DNA of 54,628 nucleotides from an uncultured Burkholderiales bacterium (lineage in GTDB: Bacteria > Pseudomonadota > Gammaproteobacteria > Burkholderiales > Burkholderiaceae_C), in the NCBI GenBank assembly GCA_903876885.1, contig CAIRBP010000021.1:1-54628 (forward strand). Reading direction: 5' to 3'. Positions within the stretch are counted from its first letter, which is position 1. Each line of letters opens with the position of its first letter. The notes under the pieces were generated by a model. It made no database searches and had not been told where the DNA came from. It saw nothing but the letters and a program-made list of their open reading frames with translations. The position numbers and the translations under genes are program-made. Of the stretch, positions 46,744-54,628 are shown piece by piece.

Positions 46744-48255
46744 TTAATCTTCGACGAAAGCTTCTTCGCGTTTAGATTTAACGGCAGGTAAGAGCACGAT
46801 CACTAAAAGCAATAGCGCTGCTGCCAACAATCCGCCAGACAAAGGGCGAGTCACTAGCACTGACCAAGTGCCCCTGGAGAGCAGCAGAGCACGTCTTAAA
46901 TTCTCCTCCATCATAGGGCCCAAAATGAATCCAAGCAATAAAGGAGCAGGTTCACACCCAAGTTTGACAAAGAGGTAACCGATCAAACCAAACAGTGCCA
47001 CCATCCAAACATCAAATGTATTGTTGTTGGTTGAATAAACACCAATCGCGCAGAACAACACAATAGCTGGGAAAAGATAACGGTAAGGTACAGACAGTAA
47101 CTTAATCCAAATACCAATCATTGGAAGATTCAAAATCACAAGCATTAAGTTACCAATCCACATCGAGGCAATTAAGCCCCAAAACAGTTCTGGATTACTC
47201 GTCATCACCTGTGGACCAGGTTGGATGTTGTGAATCGTCATCGCTCCAACCATCAATGCCATCACAGCGTTTGGTGGAATACCAAGTGTCAATAGCGGAA
47301 TAAAGGAGGTCTGAGCGCCAGCATTATTGGCCGCCTCAGGGGAGGCTACGCCGCGAATATTTCCTTGCCCGAAGGGAACTTCGCCAGGACGCAGTTTTGT
47401 CTTTTTCTCAAGCGTGTAAGCAGCAAAAGCGGCTAACAAAGCACCGCCACCTGGCAATACTCCAAGCACTGAGCCTAGTGCAGTTCCGCGCATAACAGCA
47501 GGCAACATTAACTTAAAGTCTTCTTTGGTTGGGAACAAGCCCTGCACTTTTGCAGTGAAGATTTCACGATCATCTGGATCAACCGAGAGATTACTAATAA
47601 TCTCTCCGTATCCAAAAACACCCATCGCAACAACAACGAATCCAATGCCGTCTGTTAATTCTGGGATATCAAAGCTAAAACGTGCAACGCCGGAGTTGAC
47701 ATCCGTACCAACAAGTCCGAGCAACAACCCAAGCACGATCATCGCGATCGCTTTCAAGAGTGATCCAGAGGCCAACACAACCGCGCCAATTAAACCCAGC
47801 ACCATCAAGGAGAAATACTCTGCAGGGCCGAATTTAAAAGCTAATTCAGTAAGTGGTGGTGCAAAAGCAGCCAAGATCAGCGTACCAATACATCCCGCAA
47901 AAAATGATCCTAAACCCGCTGCAGCAAGCGCAGGTCCAGCACGGCCTTTGCGAGCCATTTGATAGCCATCAATAGTCGTTACAACAGATGAGGACTCGCC
48001 GGGCAAATTCACCAAAATAGCGGTTGTTGAACCACCGTACTGGGCCCCGTAGTAAATACCTGCAAGCATAATTAATGCGGAAACAGGGGGTAAAGCATAG
48101 GTTGCTGGAAGCAACATGGCAATAGTTGCAACAGGTCCAATCCCTGGGAGCACGCCAATTAGTGTTCCCAAAATACAGCCGACAAAGGCGTAAACCAAAT
48201 TAATGGGGGTGACCGCTACGCCAAATCCTAGCGCTAGGTTAGAAATTAAATCCAT
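46744..48255 (-). CDS. tctA: Tripartite tricarboxylate transporter, large permease TctA
   Basis: TctA is the large membrane subunit of TTT transporters for citrate-like acids. The 503-residue protein is almost entirely hydrophobic, with about 11-12 helices and the family motifs GVLPGIGPVATIAMLLP near residues 38-54 and IYYGAQYGGSTTAILVNLPGE near residues 67-87. The C-terminal repeat LTLGIPPNAVMALMVGAM is also typical. AAGGAG precedes the ATG. It lies 13 bp after tctB. No TctC-type binding protein is encoded next to it. Confidence 0.95.
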   Translation of the reverse strand: MDLISNLALGFGVAVTPINLVYAFVGCILGTLIGVLPGIGPVATIAMLLPATYALPPVSALIMLAGIYYGAQYGGSTTAILVNLPGESSSVVTTIDGYQMARKGRAGPALAAAGLGSFFAGCIGTLILAAFAPPLTELAFKFGPAEYFSLMVLGLIGAVVLASGSLLKAIAMIVLGLLLGLVGTDVNSGVARFSFDIPELTDGIGFVVVAMGVFGYGEIISNLSVDPDDREIFTAKVQGLFPTKEDFKLMLPAVMRGTALGSVLGVLPGGGALLAAFAAYTLEKKTKLRPGEVPFGQGNIRGVASPEAANNAGAQTSFIPLLTLGIPPNAVMALMVGAMTIHNIQPGPQVMTSNPELFWGLIASMWIGNLMLVILNLPMIGIWIKLLSVPYRYLFPAIVLFCAIGVYSTNNNTFDVWMVALFGLIGYLFVKLGCEPAPLLLGFILGPMMEENLRRALLLSRGTWSVLVTRPLSGGLLAAALLLLVIVLLPAVKSKREEAFVED

Positions 48256-48268
48256 TTTTAGTTTCTCC

Positions 48269-48766
48269 TTAACCGGTTATGTAGACAGGCCACACCGGGA
48301 TTTGTAATTGCAAAAGTAAAATAAAAGCTAAGTAACTGCCAACGGACAATATCAAGGCCAAAATCAAATTGCCCTTTAAGCTAAAGTTGTGCATATCTGC
48401 ATAACTTGCAATTAATGTCAAAGCAAAAATACCAATGATCATTCCGAGGGGCTGTAAACCAATTGCAGGCAATCCGCCCAAGCAAACGCCAAAAGATAGG
48501 TTAGCAGCGAGAATGAAAAACAATGGGCGCCAAGCAAAGGAACCAATCTCATGATCGGCTTGTTGTTCACGAGCCAAAATAGAGCCCATGAGAACAAGAA
48601 AACCAAGCAAAGCTAAAAGCGCGCCCAGCATGAGCGGGAAATAACCCGGCCCCATTCGAGCACCAGTGCCCACTGAGTAGGAACTATAAGACCCCCACGC
48701 AAATGCTCCCCCGACGACCATAAACATGACGCCAGAGAAAAAGTCCTTTTGACTCTTAATATTCAC
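48269..48766 (-). CDS. tctB: Tripartite tricarboxylate transporter, small subunit TctB
   Basis: TctB is the small membrane subunit of the TTT transporter. I place the start at GTG 48766, preceded by GAGGAGA at good spacing. The frame continues to a TTG at 48802, but the additional residues are basic and lack a ribosome site. The 165-residue protein has four predicted helices and the family pattern GPGYFPLMLGALLALLG in the first third. It is cotranscribed with tctA. The substrate cannot be inferred. Confidence 0.88.
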   Translation of the reverse strand: MNIKSQKDFFSGVMFMVVGGAFAWGSYSSYSVGTGARMGPGYFPLMLGALLALLGFLVLMGSILAREQQADHEIGSFAWRPLFFILAANLSFGVCLGGLPAIGLQPLGMIIGIFALTLIASYADMHNFSLKGNLILALILSVGSYLAFILLLQLQIPVWPVYITG

Positions 48767-48943
48767 AAGTCTTCTCCTCGAAGAATTTTTAACAACGACC
48801 AATCATTGAATCCCTACCCTTGTTCAATAGTCCAAGGATTGGATTTTGAAAACCGTCTATCATAATCTTAATTAAGCGCTTAAGTAGAAACCCTGAACTT
48901 TAACCCTTAGCCTTTGCATGCCCTATAAGCGGGGCTTAAGAGC

Positions 48944-49699
48944 TCATAGATCTAATACCTTAATCCATTTAAGGGCAGGCAAGTACCACAACTCCTCAAT
49001 CAGAAAGGCCCGCTCCCTGAGCACCTCCCGGTTGGGTATTGGGCCGTTTTTTATTGCCAAGACGATGGTATTACCTTCCTTTGTCGGTTTAAATGCGCAA
49101 ACATTTGCAGAACCAAAAGCCTCGGATATCTTCTCAAAGCTTTGGTCAAACTTTACACTTCTTCCGAATAAATTAACTGCCATTACTCCCGTGTTTGTCA
49201 AAAGATTACGGCAACCCTTATAAAAATCAACACCCTCAATTACAGGTGCCGCAGCTTCTTCGTCATACAAATCAACATGCAGAGCATCGACCTGCCCAGC
49301 CCAGTGGGCATGCCCGGCCACCTCTCCCGCATCGCCGAGAATCACTGATAGGCGCTCACTATCGTTCGGTAACTTAAACCATAACCTGCAAGCTGCAATG
49401 ACTTTTGGATTAAGCTCAATCGTGGTTGTTTTCATCTGAAGTTTTTTATAACAAAACTTCGTCAAAGAGGCTGCACCCAATCCCAGGTGCATAGAATGCA
49501 AAGACTTAATATGTTCCACTGACAAGGGATCTATAAAAAGCAACCACCCCATCATGCGCTGAGCATACTCTAGGTCCAAATCATAGGGACGAGCAATCTC
49601 CATTGAACCTTGAACCCACGGGGTACCAAAATGCAAATACCTTACACCACCTTGCTCTGATAAGTTGACATCTGGTAATTGATTCTTTTTCGAAGCCAT
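48944..49699 (-). CDS. Spermidine-synthase-like methyltransferase-fold protein
   Basis: The 251-residue protein belongs to the spermine/spermidine synthase fold. It has the glycine loop HLGLGAASLTKF, the acidic end of strand 2 (TTIELNPKVI), and LGDAGE and DALHVDLYDEEAAAP at the positions of the substrate-binding acids in SpeE. It lacks the full N-terminal tetramer-forming domain of SpeE and the usual GGGDG loop, so polyamine synthesis is uncertain; many proteins annotated as spermidine synthase of this kind have no proven reaction. It starts 17 bp after tatD and is probably cotranscribed with it. Confidence 0.75.
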   Translation of the reverse strand: MASKKNQLPDVNLSEQGGVRYLHFGTPWVQGSMEIARPYDLDLEYAQRMMGWLLFIDPLSVEHIKSLHSMHLGLGAASLTKFCYKKLQMKTTTIELNPKVIAACRLWFKLPNDSERLSVILGDAGEVAGHAHWAGQVDALHVDLYDEEAAAPVIEGVDFYKGCRNLLTNTGVMAVNLFGRSVKFDQSFEKISEAFGSANVCAFKPTKEGNTIVLAIKNGPIPNREVLRERAFLIEELWYLPALKWIKVLDL

Positions 49700-49716
49700 G
49701 TCTTTAATTGCCTAAG

Positions 49717-50607
49717 TTATTGATACTGATTTAGTATTTGGCCATTAAGACCCAAAACATCATAAAAATTAAGCGTTGTTTGATGCATTAATTCTTCTAA
49801 AGTCTCGCCTCGAAGTTCTGCTATCTCCTTGCCAATACGGGGTAATTCGCTAGGCTCGTTTCTGCCTTGAGATTGACCGTTCGCACGCGCCTGGGAATTA
49901 ACATAAAGCCATACAGGAACAATATCAGGAGAGTCAGTCTCTAAAACAATCGATTCACGGGGCAGAGTCTTGACAAGGCGCCTCAAATGCAACGCTCTTG
50001 GGTATGTAAGCGCACCTCCCACTCCCAGTTTAAATCCCAAGTCAATAAATTGCTCAGCTTGTTGCTCACTTCCATTGAAGGCATGAGCAATACCGCCTTT
50101 CACTCTATATTGCCTTAAGCCTTTTAAGACAAAATCGACCGCCTGTCTGACATGCAAGATTACTGGTAGATCAAAGTCAGCCGCAATTTTGAGTTGCTCC
50201 TCAAAAAAATGAACCTGCTTGTTCCAGTCCAGAGTTTTGATAGCTCCGTCAAGACCGATCTCACCAATTGCAACCAATCGTGGATCGTTTCTATTAGAAG
50301 GAGACTGAGTGCTTGGCCCACTTTTCAATTGAGTCAACTGAGCTTTTAGAAAAAATAAATCCTCTGTACTTGCACTGTTTGTATAAAGCGGATGTATTCC
50401 TAGTGCATAAACGTCTTTAAAGGAGTGCGCCATATTTCGCACAATATCGAAATTATTTTTTTCTACGGATGGAATTAAGCAAAGCCCAACATCTACATTT
50501 CTTGCTCGCTCGCGCATCTCATTTCTGTCACCTAGAAACTCCTCAGCATCTAAATGGCAGTGAGAGTCAATAAAGAAATTTTTTCCTAATGTAGACAATT
50601 CACTCAT
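49717..50607 (-). CDS. TatD-family metal-dependent hydrolase
   Basis: TatD-family enzymes are Mg/Zn-dependent DNases linked to DNA repair and RNA quality control. The 296-residue barrel has the metal ligands in DSHCHLDAEEF (HxH), the bridging Glu in GEIGLDGA, and later His residues in LHVRQA and AHAFNGS. The Asp is in LETDSPD. The 3'-to-5' nuclease role is family knowledge, not shown here. It lies 37 bp after lolD, so it belongs to the lolC-lolD-tatD row. Confidence 0.93.
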   Translation of the reverse strand: MSELSTLGKNFFIDSHCHLDAEEFLGDRNEMRERARNVDVGLCLIPSVEKNNFDIVRNMAHSFKDVYALGIHPLYTNSASTEDLFFLKAQLTQLKSGPSTQSPSNRNDPRLVAIGEIGLDGAIKTLDWNKQVHFFEEQLKIAADFDLPVILHVRQAVDFVLKGLRQYRVKGGIAHAFNGSEQQAEQFIDLGFKLGVGGALTYPRALHLRRLVKTLPRESIVLETDSPDIVPVWLYVNSQARANGQSQGRNEPSELPRIGKEIAELRGETLEELMHQTTLNFYDVLGLNGQILNQYQ

Positions 50608-50644
50608 GACAAGAACTTTTGAAAAAATGCTAAGCAGCCTTTAA

Positions 50645-51328
50645 TCACAAGACCTCAGCAAGTTGCCCTTGTATGAGTCGAAACCTTCGCGAGCAACGAG
50701 CGGCTAGGGACTCATCGTGAGTAACGACAATAAAGGACATAGACTCTGCTGTAGTTAACTCAATCATCAAATCAAATACAGCACTTGCTGCTGCCCCGTC
50801 CAAGTTGCCGGTTGGCTCATCAGCCAACAGGCATTTTGGTTTAATGACCAAGGCTCTTGCAATTGCAACGCGCTGTCTTTCTCCACCCGAGAGTTCACTG
50901 GGCATATGAAGCATTCTTGAGCCTAGTCCTACTTTCTTTAAAACTGTCCTGGCTATGTCACGCGCTTGTGACTTGTCCATTCTCGAAATCATGAGCGGCA
51001 TTGCTACATTGTCAGTAGCATCGAATTCTTGCAATAAATGGTGAAACTGATATACGAACCCAAGTGAGTGGTTACGGGCGCGGTCCCTATCGCGCTCTTG
51101 CATACTTGAGAAACTCTCACCCATCAACTGAACCTCACCCCCGCTTGGGTTATCCAGTCCCCCTAATAAATGCAGAAGAGTACTTTTTCCGGATCCAGAG
51201 GCACCTAATATAGCGACTGAATCTCCCTCATTAATCGTTAAATTTACGCCATTCAGAACGGTTAATTCGTTAGGGGCCTCTAGGAATTTACGAGTAAGTC
51301 CCGTAGCTCTTAAAACAATTTTATTCAT
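50645..51328 (-). CDS. lolD: Lipoprotein-releasing ABC transporter ATP-binding protein LolD
   Basis: LolD powers release of outer-membrane lipoproteins from the inner membrane. The 227-residue ABC domain has Walker A GASGSGKST, the signature LSGGERQRVAIARAL and Walker B CLLADEPTGNLD. The switch His is in VVTHDESLA. The FHHLLQEFDATDNVAMPL segment is typical of LolD/MacB. It overlaps lolC by 8 bases. Confidence 0.96.
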   Translation of the reverse strand: MNKIVLRATGLTRKFLEAPNELTVLNGVNLTINEGDSVAILGASGSGKSTLLHLLGGLDNPSGGEVQLMGESFSSMQERDRDRARNHSLGFVYQFHHLLQEFDATDNVAMPLMISRMDKSQARDIARTVLKKVGLGSRMLHMPSELSGGERQRVAIARALVIKPKCLLADEPTGNLDGAAASAVFDLMIELTTAESMSFIVVTHDESLAARCSRRFRLIQGQLAEVL

Positions 51329-52568
51329 ATCTTAGCGCCTGCGCGGGTTGAACACGGCTAGCGCGCCAACTTGGGTAGAGGGTCGCACTTAGTGACATAA
51401 CTAGAGAGATAAAAATAATGGGCATTATGTCGCTCGACTGTGGGTCACTTGGCATTTTACTGATGAGATAAATATCTCGGGGCAAGAAACTCATGCCAAG
51501 CAAATGCTCAATTCCAGGGACAATCACATCGATATTGATTGCTACGCCCAAACCCAAGGCAGCCCCAATCAAAGTACCGCCCACGCCTATGAGCGCACCT
51601 TGAACCATAAAAATCAACAAAATTGAGCGAGCACTGGCACCCATAGTTCTCAAAATTGCAATGTCTGCTCGCTTATCAGTAACCGTCATCACCAGCGTGC
51701 TAACCAAATTGAAGGCTGCAACCGCTACGATCAAGGTCAAGATGATGAACATCATTCGTTTTTCTATTTGTACCGCACTAAACCAGGTTTTATTTTGCCG
51801 TGTCCAGTCTCTCACAAAGAGTTGAGGCGGGATCTTTTGTAATAGATCATCCGCTATTTGACGAGCCTGCTGCGGGTCTTTAACCTTTAATCGCATTCCC
51901 ATCGGACCTGTAAGCCTAAATATTCGCTCAGTATCTTCTATGGCCATTAGGGCCAGACTTGAGTCAAAGTCGTAGTGCCCTGTGTCAAGTAAAGCAATAA
52001 CGTGCAACTGCTTTAAGCGGGGAATGACACCTGCTGGTGTGACTTGCCCCTCGGGAGCGATGAGGGTGACGGGCTCACCCACGCTAACTCCCAACGAGTG
52101 TGCCAACTCCACGCCCAGCACCACGTTGTAGGATCCTGGAGTTAATTGCGCCTGTATCGTTGGCGGTAGTTGGGTTACAACGTCAGTTACCCCAGACTCC
52201 TCTGCTGGATCTATGCCCCTCACCAACGCACCCCTCATATCCTCACCGTGAGCCATTAAAACTTGGGAATAAACAAAAGGGGCTGTAGCTAAAACCTGCG
52301 GGTTTTGCATTGCAATCGCTTTAACACCTGCAAAATCCTCCAAGCTCTCCCCACTTGCAGACAATATCTCAACATGGGAGAGCACAGCAATCATTCGGTC
52401 ACGAACCTCCTTTTGAAAACCGTTCATTACGCTCAAAACGATGATCAAAGCTGCTACGCCTAGGGCGATACCCGTCATGGATACCGCAGATATAAAGGAT
52501 ATAAAGCCATTTTTACGCGTTGACTTTCCTGCACGCGTATAACGCCACCCAATCAATAATTCAAACAA
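51321..52568 (-). CDS. lolC: Lipoprotein-releasing ABC transporter permease LolC/LolE
   Basis: This is the membrane subunit that lifts lipoproteins out for transfer to LolA. The 415-residue protein has an N-terminal helix (ISFISAVSMTGIALGVAALIIVLSV), a periplasmic domain of about 220 residues, and three C-terminal helices, as in the MacB_PCD/FtsX layout. The start is TTG at 52568, directly at the family N-terminus (FELLIGWRYTRAG). Only one permease gene is present, so it is a fused-role LolF type or a LolC whose LolE lies elsewhere. It runs divergent to the RpfE-like gene. Confidence 0.93.
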   Translation of the reverse strand: MFELLIGWRYTRAGKSTRKNGFISFISAVSMTGIALGVAALIIVLSVMNGFQKEVRDRMIAVLSHVEILSASGESLEDFAGVKAIAMQNPQVLATAPFVYSQVLMAHGEDMRGALVRGIDPAEESGVTDVVTQLPPTIQAQLTPGSYNVVLGVELAHSLGVSVGEPVTLIAPEGQVTPAGVIPRLKQLHVIALLDTGHYDFDSSLALMAIEDTERIFRLTGPMGMRLKVKDPQQARQIADDLLQKIPPQLFVRDWTRQNKTWFSAVQIEKRMMFIILTLIVAVAAFNLVSTLVMTVTDKRADIAILRTMGASARSILLIFMVQGALIGVGGTLIGAALGLGVAINIDVIVPGIEHLLGMSFLPRDIYLISKMPSDPQSSDIMPIIFISLVMSLSATLYPSWRASRVQPAQALRYE

Positions 52569-52636
52569 AGTAATAATCTCTTAAATTAATATTGCACTTC
52601 TTGCAACGCTTGCTCCCAATCTTGCACAATGACAAC

Positions 52637-53686
52637 ATGCAAAATATTCCCAAAAAGCTCATCCTCAACAATGCCTTGCCCCCTAATGATACCTATACCG
52701 AGCAACCTAACGCGTTCAAATCCCCTGCCCAGCTCATTAACGAGCTAAAAATACCCAATTTAAGCAAGATATTAAAACTATCCGAACAAAGTTTTAGACA
52801 AACTATTGTCCATGACGCACTCAATACCCCAGACGAAATCGCTACCGCTCGAGCTCTGGGCTGGGGAAACCAAGACGGAGAATTGCCATTTGCACAGCTA
52901 AAAGCATTAGAGCTTGGACTTATCACCTCGACAGAGTTAAAGGGTGGGAGCTGGGCATTTATTACCTTATGCTCTTGGCATGTCCAACACGGTCAGGTCA
53001 CCTTTAGCGCAGATGCACAGGATTTAGGACTAGATCATGATGCCTCAGAACAGGTCCTAAATGATATAAAACCTTATTTTGATGAAGACTCGATTCATAT
53101 ATTTACGCATCCAGAATTACCTCCCGGTCAGTGGCTTGCTTATAGCGATCACTTCAATGATCTGGCCTGCGCGAGTCTTAAACGGGTATCGGGAAGGGTT
53201 ATAGATGACTTTTTAATTGGTACAGGTAAAAGCGCCAACCACAAGAGCGAGAGGTTACTTCGTCGATTGCAAAACGAGATGCAAATGCTTTTGTATCAAC
53301 ACTCAATAAACGACAAAAGATCTGTCCTTATCAATTCATTTTGGATTAGCGGTACCGGCGCTTTGGATTTATTGGATAAAGACTTTCAACACACACTAGA
53401 TTTATACCGGAATATAAAGATCGTTGATATTTTCAAAGAAAATATAAATTTTTTATCGCCTGATCATCCTGAATGGTTTAAAACTTGGTCAAGCGGATGG
53501 CAGCATATCGACGCAACCTATTTAAAAGAGTTACTAGGCGCTTACGCAGAGCTGATTGAGGGAACAGAAATTAGTTTATGCAACGATACGTCCTGCATCA
53601 CTCTCACTCCCGTTGAGCAGTCGTGGTCCAGGAAATTGAAGTCGCTATTTAGCTCTTCCAAAATTTCACAACTTCTAAGTCTATAA
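52637..53686 (+). CDS. RpfE-like conserved protein next to recJ
   Basis: This 349-residue soluble protein starts at the ATG at 52637; the frame can begin at a TTG 15 codons earlier. Landmarks are the N-terminal helices, the SDHFNDL segment and NSFWISGTGALDLL near residue 245. It resembles the family that includes Xanthomonas RpfE, which also lies next to recJ. Members are frequently named phosphoglycerate mutase, but I see no metal-binding motif of the alkaline-phosphatase-like mutases. Function unknown. It is 44 bp before recJ on the same strand. Confidence 0.75.
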   Translation: MQNIPKKLILNNALPPNDTYTEQPNAFKSPAQLINELKIPNLSKILKLSEQSFRQTIVHDALNTPDEIATARALGWGNQDGELPFAQLKALELGLITSTELKGGSWAFITLCSWHVQHGQVTFSADAQDLGLDHDASEQVLNDIKPYFDEDSIHIFTHPELPPGQWLAYSDHFNDLACASLKRVSGRVIDDFLIGTGKSANHKSERLLRRLQNEMQMLLYQHSINDKRSVLINSFWISGTGALDLLDKDFQHTLDLYRNIKIVDIFKENINFLSPDHPEWFKTWSSGWQHIDATYLKELLGAYAELIEGTEISLCNDTSCITLTPVEQSWSRKLKSLFSSSKISQLLSL

Positions 53687-53730
53687 CTAGTAACCAGTGC
53701 TTTAGATGTGAGTATTTGCAAAGCAACATC

Positions 53731-54628
53731 ATGCCTATTATTAAACAACGCGAAATCAACCCTCGACTGATATGGGAGCTTGAGCAATTAAGCATTCATA
53801 AGGGAGATAAATACAAAATACATCCCCTGATGGCCAGGCTTTATTCAAGCCGAGGCGTTGAAAAAGCGGTAGAACTCGAGACTGAACTTAAATATCTACT
53901 TGCGCCCGAATCTTTACTGGGCATGAGCGAAGCTGCTACGCTTTTGATTAATGCAATTACCAAAGACAAATCCATTTGCATTGTTGCCGATTACGATTGT
54001 GATGGGGCCAGTGCGTGTGCATTAGCCATCAAAGGACTAAAGATGCTCGGTGCCCAACGCGTAAGCTACTTAGTCCCGGACAGAGTAGTAGACGGGTACG
54101 GGCTAACTGCGGAGATATCGCGCAGAGTAGCCTCCACCGGAGCAGATCTGCTAATAACCGTGGATAACGGAATAGCAAGCGTTGAGGGTGTTCAAGTCGC
54201 TAAGAGCCTTGGCCTTGAAGTTCTTATCACCGATCACCACCTACCGGCCGATAGACTGCCCCTTGCAGATGCAATAGTGAATCCGAATCAACCTGGTTGC
54301 AAATTTGCGAGTAAAAACCTCTCAGGCGTAGGGGTGATGTTTTATGTTTTACTAGGAGTACGTGCACATATGCGCGCACTTGGAATGTTTGATGCGCAGC
54401 CACTCAACAAGGGTAGTGAAAAAACCAATCACTCCGCACCTCTACATGCACCTCTACTCGCTTTAACTCACGCACATATCCCGCGTATCCAACCTAAACT
54501 AGATGTTCTGTTACCCCTTGTTGCTCTGGGAAGTGTTGCTGACGTTGTTAATTTAGACACTAATAACCGGATACTCGTAGAGCAAGGCCTTCGAAGAATG
54601 AGGTCGCTTAACATGCCCTTAGGCTTGA
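53731..54628 (+). CDS. recJ: Single-stranded-DNA exonuclease RecJ, N-terminal part (runs off the window)
   Basis: RecJ digests single-stranded DNA 5'-to-3' in recombination and mismatch repair. The frame is open from ATG 53731 to the window end (299 codons plus one base). The DHH-superfamily motifs are VADYDCDGASA (motif I), VDNGIAS, TDHHLPADRLP (the DHH motif) and ALGSVADVV. An insertion of about 40 residues (after AHMRALGM) precedes the last motif. The full gene should be about 560-580 codons, so roughly half is in the window. Confidence 0.95.
   Translation, partial: MPIIKQREINPRLIWELEQLSIHKGDKYKIHPLMARLYSSRGVEKAVELETELKYLLAPESLLGMSEAATLLINAITKDKSICIVADYDCDGASACALAIKGLKMLGAQRVSYLVPDRVVDGYGLTAEISRRVASTGADLLITVDNGIASVEGVQVAKSLGLEVLITDHHLPADRLPLADAIVNPNQPGCKFASKNLSGVGVMFYVLLGVRAHMRALGMFDAQPLNKGSEKTNHSAPLHAPLLALTHAHIPRIQPKLDVLLPLVALGSVADVVNLDTNNRILVEQGLRRMRSLNMPLGL

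Noticed and set aside
1-54628. tRNA or rRNA genes, integrases, transposases, toxin-antitoxin or defence genes
   Set aside because: I looked for cloverleaf-like sequences, conserved rRNA segments and mobile-element proteins and found none; nearly all DNA is used by recognisable chromosomal genes.

Overview
The window looks like a chromosomal segment of a betaproteobacterium of the order Burkholderiales with a moderate GC content (mid-40s percent by eye). The gene order supports this: acnB, a CoA-ester lyase and mdh lie divergent to gntR-sdhCDABE-gltA; leuCDB-asd-fimV-truA-trpFBA-accD follow; and a nagZ-acpS-pdxJ-recO-era-rnc-lepB-lepA block sits next to a degP/mucD protease. I cannot name the genus. 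I see no tRNA, rRNA, insertion sequence, prophage or CRISPR array.

Layout. Positions 1-1439 (minus) hold the 5' part of a very repetitive gene: 58 complete octapeptides in one unbroken register, continuing past the window edge. A 384-bp AT-rich gap separates it from a c-type cytochrome (1824) and a 2OG-Fe(II) oxygenase-like gene (2354), which meet uvrD tail to tail. guaC (5577) faces the TCA block. On the minus strand mdh, a CoA-ester lyase, a small periplasmic protein and acnB (11800 down to 6652) form one unit. On the plus strand a GntR/HutC regulator, sdhCDAB, sdhE and gltA (11961-18084) form the other, ending in two terminator hairpins. The shared 160-bp control region contains an imperfect dyad over the predicted mdh promoter.

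18205-31431 is mostly biosynthetic: an unknown Cys-rich protein, leuCDB, asd, fimV, truA, trpF, trpB, trpA, accD and lysS. 31513-40364 is a minus-strand series: a glycine-zipper protein, a small zinc-ribbon-like protein, then the lepA-lepB-rnc-era-recO-pdxJ-acpS-nagZ chain, several members of which overlap. Upstream of lepA is a 522-bp region without a convincing gene. It carries a strong minus-strand terminator only 41 nt before the lepA start and a perfect 12-bp inverted repeat, suggesting an attenuated leader or a small RNA. degP (mucD) lies beyond it.

42700-49699 is more accessory: a CoA-binding protein, an SDR whose catalytic Tyr and Lys are replaced, an EamA exporter, a gamma-glutamyltransferase without a signal peptide, a tctAB transporter pair without tctC, and a spermidine-synthase-like protein. 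49717-54628 returns to conserved genes: tatD, lolD, lolC, an RpfE-like protein and the 5' part of recJ.

The most unusual element is the octapeptide-repeat protein at the left edge. Next is the terminator-capped leader in front of lepA. Several starts differ from the longest open frames (guaC, mdh, sdhA, trpF, lepB, the SDR, ggt, tctB and the RpfE-like gene); the reasons are given in each entry.
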